Below, piece by piece: positions 5,814 through 8,845 of a stretch of 8,845 nucleotides of DNA (the first letter of the stretch is position 1; each line of letters starts with the position of its first letter). The translations under genes were made by a program, and so were the position numbers. Source of the stretch: Candidatus Iainarchaeum sp. Its GTDB lineage: Archaea; Iainarchaeota; Iainarchaeia; Iainarchaeales; JAAZKV01. The notes below the pieces were generated by a model that saw only the letters and a program-made list of their open reading frames with translations, made no database searches and was not told the DNA's origin. The DNA is taken from assembly GCA_028691435.1 (NCBI GenBank), contig JAQUZG010000029.1, forward strand, positions 1 through 8,845, in the 5' to 3' direction.

Positions 5814-5829
5814 TAAACATATGTGTTTA
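5814..5829. promoter_or_regulatory. inverted repeat TAAACA-N4-TGTTTA upstream of the TATA box, candidate operator
   Basis: Perfect 6-bp arms with a 4-bp spacer (TATG on the plus strand) lie just upstream of the TATA box, between it and the hsdR stop. Size, symmetry and position suit binding by a ribbon-helix-helix dimer of dimers encoded by the first gene of this operon. Another small palindrome, AAATATTT, lies at 5831-5838. Confidence 0.4.
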
Positions 5830-5848
5830 CAAATATTTCTTGTTATGT

Positions 5849-8590
5849 TTAAGTTACTTTTATTTTGTTACAAGTATTTACAATTTCTTTTAGTTCATCT
5901 ATTGAAAAGTTTGAAAGTGGGTTTTTTTCTCTTAGTGGCATTTTTGTGAAATCATCTAGTTCAATGTATTTTTTTGTTGAGAATATTTTTTTGAGTAATA
6001 GTAAAAATTCTATTTGTTTTGAGTTGTATTCATGATTTTTGATTATATATTCGTCAAATCTTTTTTCTATTAGTTCTTTTGGATTTTCTTTGTGTGAAAT
6101 TTTCATTTGTTCAAGTAAAAATTCAATAAAATCTTTTTTTTGATATTCTTGGATGCTTTCAATTGTTAGAATTGGGTTAAGTGCTTTTAATTGTTTTTCT
6201 AGTTCAATTAGTTCTTGTGATGTGATTCCTTTTCCAGTTTTTATTTTTTTGGCTAAGTCATTATTTTCTAAAAATTCATTTAATTTTTTATCTCCTTTAA
6301 AATTATAGTTTATTTTTTCTTCATTTAAAATCATGTCATCCATATTTACTCTGATAAATCTATTTTTATATGGAGTATAATATTTCATTAATGGTGCTAT
6401 TTTGTTAACTAAAAATTCAACATCTTCAAAAGTTAAAGATGTCCAAAATGTTTCTTGTAAAACTTTTGTTAAATTTGATTTGTTTTCTTTAATTATAGTT
6501 AAATTTTCTTTGTCTAAAATATTAATTATTTTTTCTTGAACTTCTTTTTTTATAAAATCAATTTTTTCATAGTTATTGTTTAAAATAAATGCAAATAATC
6601 TTTCAACTTGTAAAATAAATGATGCTATATATGGACTTTGACTTGTTGAAAGAATCATTAATGGAGCAATTTCGTTATTTAAGTCAGTAATATATTTTTC
6701 AAGGTCAAATTTGTTTTTACTTATTTTTTCAATTAGTTTATTTTTTGGTTTTACTAAAAATGAATCTTTATCAAGTTCTTTTAAATCATTTAAAATTTTT
6801 TCGCTAATTATTCTTTTTTGTTCTTCATTCAGTTCTTTTTTTAATAGTTCGATTCTGTTTTCAAATATTTGTGTTGGTATACTTTTTGGAGATGTTTTTT
6901 GTTTTCTTTCAAGTTCATGGAATTTTATGTTAGAGTGTCCACCAAAAGCAAAATCTAAAATTAAAAATGATTTTTTTCCTTCAAATGGTAACCAATCTTT
7001 ATGTTCACATGCTTGTTCATTTCTTGTTCCTCTTCCTAGCATTTGCCAAAATCTAATTTGTGAATAAACTGGTTTTACAAATACTAAATTACAAACTTCA
7101 GGAACATCTACTCCCGTATCAAGCATTCCAACAGACAATGCAATTCTTGGAGATGGTTTTTCAGTGAAATTTTTTATTTCTGTTTGAGCATAACTTTGAT
7201 CTGAAGTAATTATTCTTACTTCTCCATTAAATTTAGGGAATAGTCTTGCAAAAACATCTTTTATACTTTTTGCATGATTTTTTGATGCACAAAAAAATAT
7301 TGTTTTACATGGTTTTCCATCAATAGATCTTCTGCATCTTTGCATAAATTCAGAAACAATTAATTCATTAGTTTTATCATCAGTAAATATTCTTTCAAAT
7401 TGTGGTGGTAGTGCTTGATATTCATCTGGGTTTTCTTCTTGTTTTCTAAGTGCATCTTTTAGTTCTTTTGTGAGTTCAGACCCATTTATTCCTAAGGATA
7501 ACACTTTTGTTGAAATTATTTCTGCTTCATAAGGGACTAAAATTCCATCAGATATTGCTTCATCATATGAATATTCTGCATTTGGACGATTATTTGGACA
7601 ACCAAATAAATTATATGTGTCTTTTTCTTTTTCTGAACGAGGTGTTGCAGTTAAACCAATTTTTATTGCATCAAAATATTTCATTACTAAATTTCCCCTA
7701 TCATAATATGATCTATGAGCTTCATCAAATATTATTAAATCAAAAAATGCTGGACTAAATGATTCAAATCTAAATTTATTGTTTTTTTCCATTAATGTTT
7801 GTATTGTTGAACAAAATAATCTTCCAGTATATTCTTTTTTTATTGTTCTTAAATCATTAATTGGTTCGTCTGGAAAAAATCCTTTAAATCCTTTTGATCC
7901 TTTTGCTTGATTAACTAATGATGTTCTATCTGCAATAAATAAAACATTTTCAATTTTATGTGCTTTTTTTAGTGCTTCAATAATTGCCATTGCAACTCTT
8001 GTTTTTCCAGTTCCAGTTGCCATTTGAATTAATGCACTTTTATTTCCTTGATCAATCCATTCGAGTATTTCAAGCACAATTTGTTTACTTCTTGGTCTAT
8101 TAACAATTCCTTCATTAATTCTAATATTTTTTAAACTATCGGCTGATTTTTCAAAAAGTGATTTTTTTCTAAATAAGTCTTCTTGACTAAATGGGCCAGA
8201 AACATTTCGTTCAATAAAATCTTCATCGATAAATCTCCATTCTGCTCCATTAGTTAAAAAAACTGGGATATCATACCCGGTTTGTTTTTTTATATCTTCT
8301 CTGTAAGCCATAGCTTGAGAATAACCATTCATAAAATCAACTGATGATTTTTTAGCTTCAATAATTGCCAATGGTTTATTGTTTTCATCAATTAATAAAT
8401 AGTCAATAAATCTGTCTACTCCTTTTTCAACAGATTTTTCTTTGAATTTAAAAATTCCTTTTTTAAAATCAGATTTAACAGAATTAATTTCTTCTTTAAT
8501 ATATTCTTTTTTCCAACCTACTTCTTTCAATTGGGGGTCAATCATTTTTTTTCTTGTTAGAAATTCAGAATCATCAATTTCAGGAGTCAT
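5849..8590 (-). CDS. hsdR: type I restriction endonuclease subunit HsdR (EcoEI-like)
   Basis: ATP-dependent DNA translocase and endonuclease subunit of the type I system. Numbering is from the TTG at 8599; I choose the ATG at 8590 (913 aa), where TTG adds only three residues. The N-terminal PD-(D/E)xK nuclease shows D66 and EAKK (81-84). Superfamily 2 helicase motifs follow in order: ATGTGKT (194-200), LFIADRTSLVNQ (220-231), DEAH (292-295), LTATPR (316-321), and motifs V/VI with DTGVDVPEV (494-502) and QMLGRGTRN (519-527). From about 570 on it is helical. The last 120 residues, with FIEFLLEQM and PLREKNPLSNF, match the C-terminal HsdR region that contacts the methylase core. All key residues are present, so it should be active. 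It has its own TATA box, no Shine-Dalgarno motif, and ends 81 nt before the start of the RHH gene, so it is probably transcribed apart from hsdS and hsdM. Confidence 0.96.
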   Translation of the reverse strand: MTPEIDDSEFLTRKKMIDPQLKEVGWKKEYIKEEINSVKSDFKKGIFKFKEKSVEKGVDRFIDYLLIDENNKPLAIIEAKKSSVDFMNGYSQAMAYREDIKKQTGYDIPVFLTNGAEWRFIDEDFIERNVSGPFSQEDLFRKKSLFEKSADSLKNIRINEGIVNRPRSKQIVLEILEWIDQGNKSALIQMATGTGKTRVAMAIIEALKKAHKIENVLFIADRTSLVNQAKGSKGFKGFFPDEPINDLRTIKKEYTGRLFCSTIQTLMEKNNKFRFESFSPAFFDLIIFDEAHRSYYDRGNLVMKYFDAIKIGLTATPRSEKEKDTYNLFGCPNNRPNAEYSYDEAISDGILVPYEAEIISTKVLSLGINGSELTKELKDALRKQEENPDEYQALPPQFERIFTDDKTNELIVSEFMQRCRRSIDGKPCKTIFFCASKNHAKSIKDVFARLFPKFNGEVRIITSDQSYAQTEIKNFTEKPSPRIALSVGMLDTGVDVPEVCNLVFVKPVYSQIRFWQMLGRGTRNEQACEHKDWLPFEGKKSFLILDFAFGGHSNIKFHELERKQKTSPKSIPTQIFENRIELLKKELNEEQKRIISEKILNDLKELDKDSFLVKPKNKLIEKISKNKFDLEKYITDLNNEIAPLMILSTSQSPYIASFILQVERLFAFILNNNYEKIDFIKKEVQEKIINILDKENLTIIKENKSNLTKVLQETFWTSLTFEDVEFLVNKIAPLMKYYTPYKNRFIRVNMDDMILNEEKINYNFKGDKKLNEFLENNDLAKKIKTGKGITSQELIELEKQLKALNPILTIESIQEYQKKDFIEFLLEQMKISHKENPKELIEKRFDEYIIKNHEYNSKQIEFLLLLKKIFSTKKYIELDDFTKMPLREKNPLSNFSIDELKEIVNTCNKIKVT

Positions 8591-8620
8591 TTTTACCAAT
8601 AAAATTATCTTAAATTAAGT

Positions 8621-8630
8621 TTTTATATTA
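8621..8630 (-). promoter_or_regulatory. TATA box of hsdR
   Basis: TAATATAAAA on the minus strand lies about 35 nt upstream of ATG 8590. A start about 25 nt downstream would leave a leader of under 10 nt, in line with the lack of a Shine-Dalgarno motif. It lies in the 58-nt gap after the DUF2779 gene. Confidence 0.5.
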
Positions 8631-8648
8631 ATTGATTTTTTTAGTCGG

Positions 8649-8845
8649 TCAAACTCTCTTCAACTCTCTCACAATCTTCACCATGGCTTCTGTGTCTAGT
8701 GAGCAATATTTTAACAAATTGTTTCTTATTTCTTGTTTGTTTTTTAGTTTTGGTTTGATGTGTGAGTAGAAATAGAGTATGCTTGCGTCGCCACCATTAT
8801 TTATTTCAAGATCAGCATAGCTTTGGCCAGTAATTGCAGGCAAGA
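8649..8845 (-). CDS. DUF2779-family protein, C-terminal fragment (gene continues beyond the window)
   Basis: The last about 65 codons of a minus-strand gene whose 5' part lies past the right edge; the apparent start at 8843 is a TTG leucine codon within the open frame, not a real start. LPAITGQSYADLEI near the fragment start, GGDAS, and the closing LLKYCSLDTEAMVKIVREL match the C-terminal signature I associate with DUF2779 proteins. In these the final Tyr-Cys-x-x-Asp-Thr would be the last motif of an RNase H-like exonuclease fold. Such proteins often carry an N-terminal PD-(D/E)xK nuclease, which cannot be checked here. The stop TGA is 58 nt before hsdR and no clear minus-strand T-tract terminator is visible, so read-through into hsdR is possible. 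Link to the restriction system unknown. Confidence 0.75.
   Translation of the reverse strand, partial: LPAITGQSYADLEINNGGDASILYFYSHIKPKLKNKQEIRNNLLKYCSLDTEAMVKIVRELKRV

Noticed and set aside
6711..7758. Two plus-strand frames opposite hsdR (6711-7067, 7507-7758)
   Set aside because: Shadows of the conserved helicase part of hsdR.
8649..8843. Stand-alone 64-aa gene at the right edge
   Set aside because: The apparent start is a TTG codon in the middle of a conserved LPAITGxSY motif and the frame stays open to the edge, so it is the end of a longer gene.
1..8845. CRISPR array, tRNA, rRNA or transposase
   Set aside because: No regularly spaced repeats, no cloverleaf candidate and no transposase or integrase motifs seen on either strand.

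Overview
The window is very AT-rich (roughly three quarters A+T by eye) and looks archaeal. Several genes have GGTGA-type Shine-Dalgarno motifs (hsdM, the 315-aa gene, the winged-helix gene). The two genes that open transcription units have TATA boxes placed for leaderless or nearly leaderless mRNAs. TGA serves as a normal stop throughout. Small genes, AT bias, a DUF2779-type neighbour and a DpnI-like protein would suit a DPANN-type archaeon (Woesearchaeota/Pacearchaeota-like), but that placement is inference.

Layout. 66-494 (+): a short DpnI-like endonuclease domain. Everything else is on the minus strand. Reading in the direction of transcription: the C-terminal end of a DUF2779-family protein (enters at 8845, ends 8649); hsdR (8590-5849) with its own promoter; an intergenic region with a strong TATA box and inverted repeats; then a tightly packed operon: ribbon-helix-helix protein (5767-5345), winged-helix-like protein (5348-5019), hsdS (5022-3907), an unrecognised 315-aa protein (3910-2963), a NYN/PIN-like nuclease (2798-2214), hsdM (2209-719) and a 75-aa membrane protein (722-495). 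Four junctions overlap by 4 nt (ATGA or TTGA), implying translational coupling. The one loose junction lies between the 315-aa gene and the NYN gene.

Function. HsdR, HsdS and HsdM are each apparently intact and make a complete type I restriction-modification system. Restriction is on a separate transcript from modification and specificity. The modification operon also carries two putative DNA-binding regulators, a predicted nuclease, a possibly HEPN/Abi-like protein and a membrane protein, so it may be a composite defence locus.

The most interesting structural signal is a perfect 15-bp direct repeat at 2204-2218 and 2964-2978, exactly 760 bp apart, that brackets the NYN gene together with its candidate promoter and a GC-rich hairpin. 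Collapsing the two copies would join the 315-aa gene to hsdM with an intact ribosome binding site, an overlapping start and an intact stop. This suggests the NYN gene is a cassette inserted into an older operon. The DpnI-like protein is convergent with the operon, has a QxK instead of ExK active-site signature, and lacks the winged-helix domain of classical DpnI.
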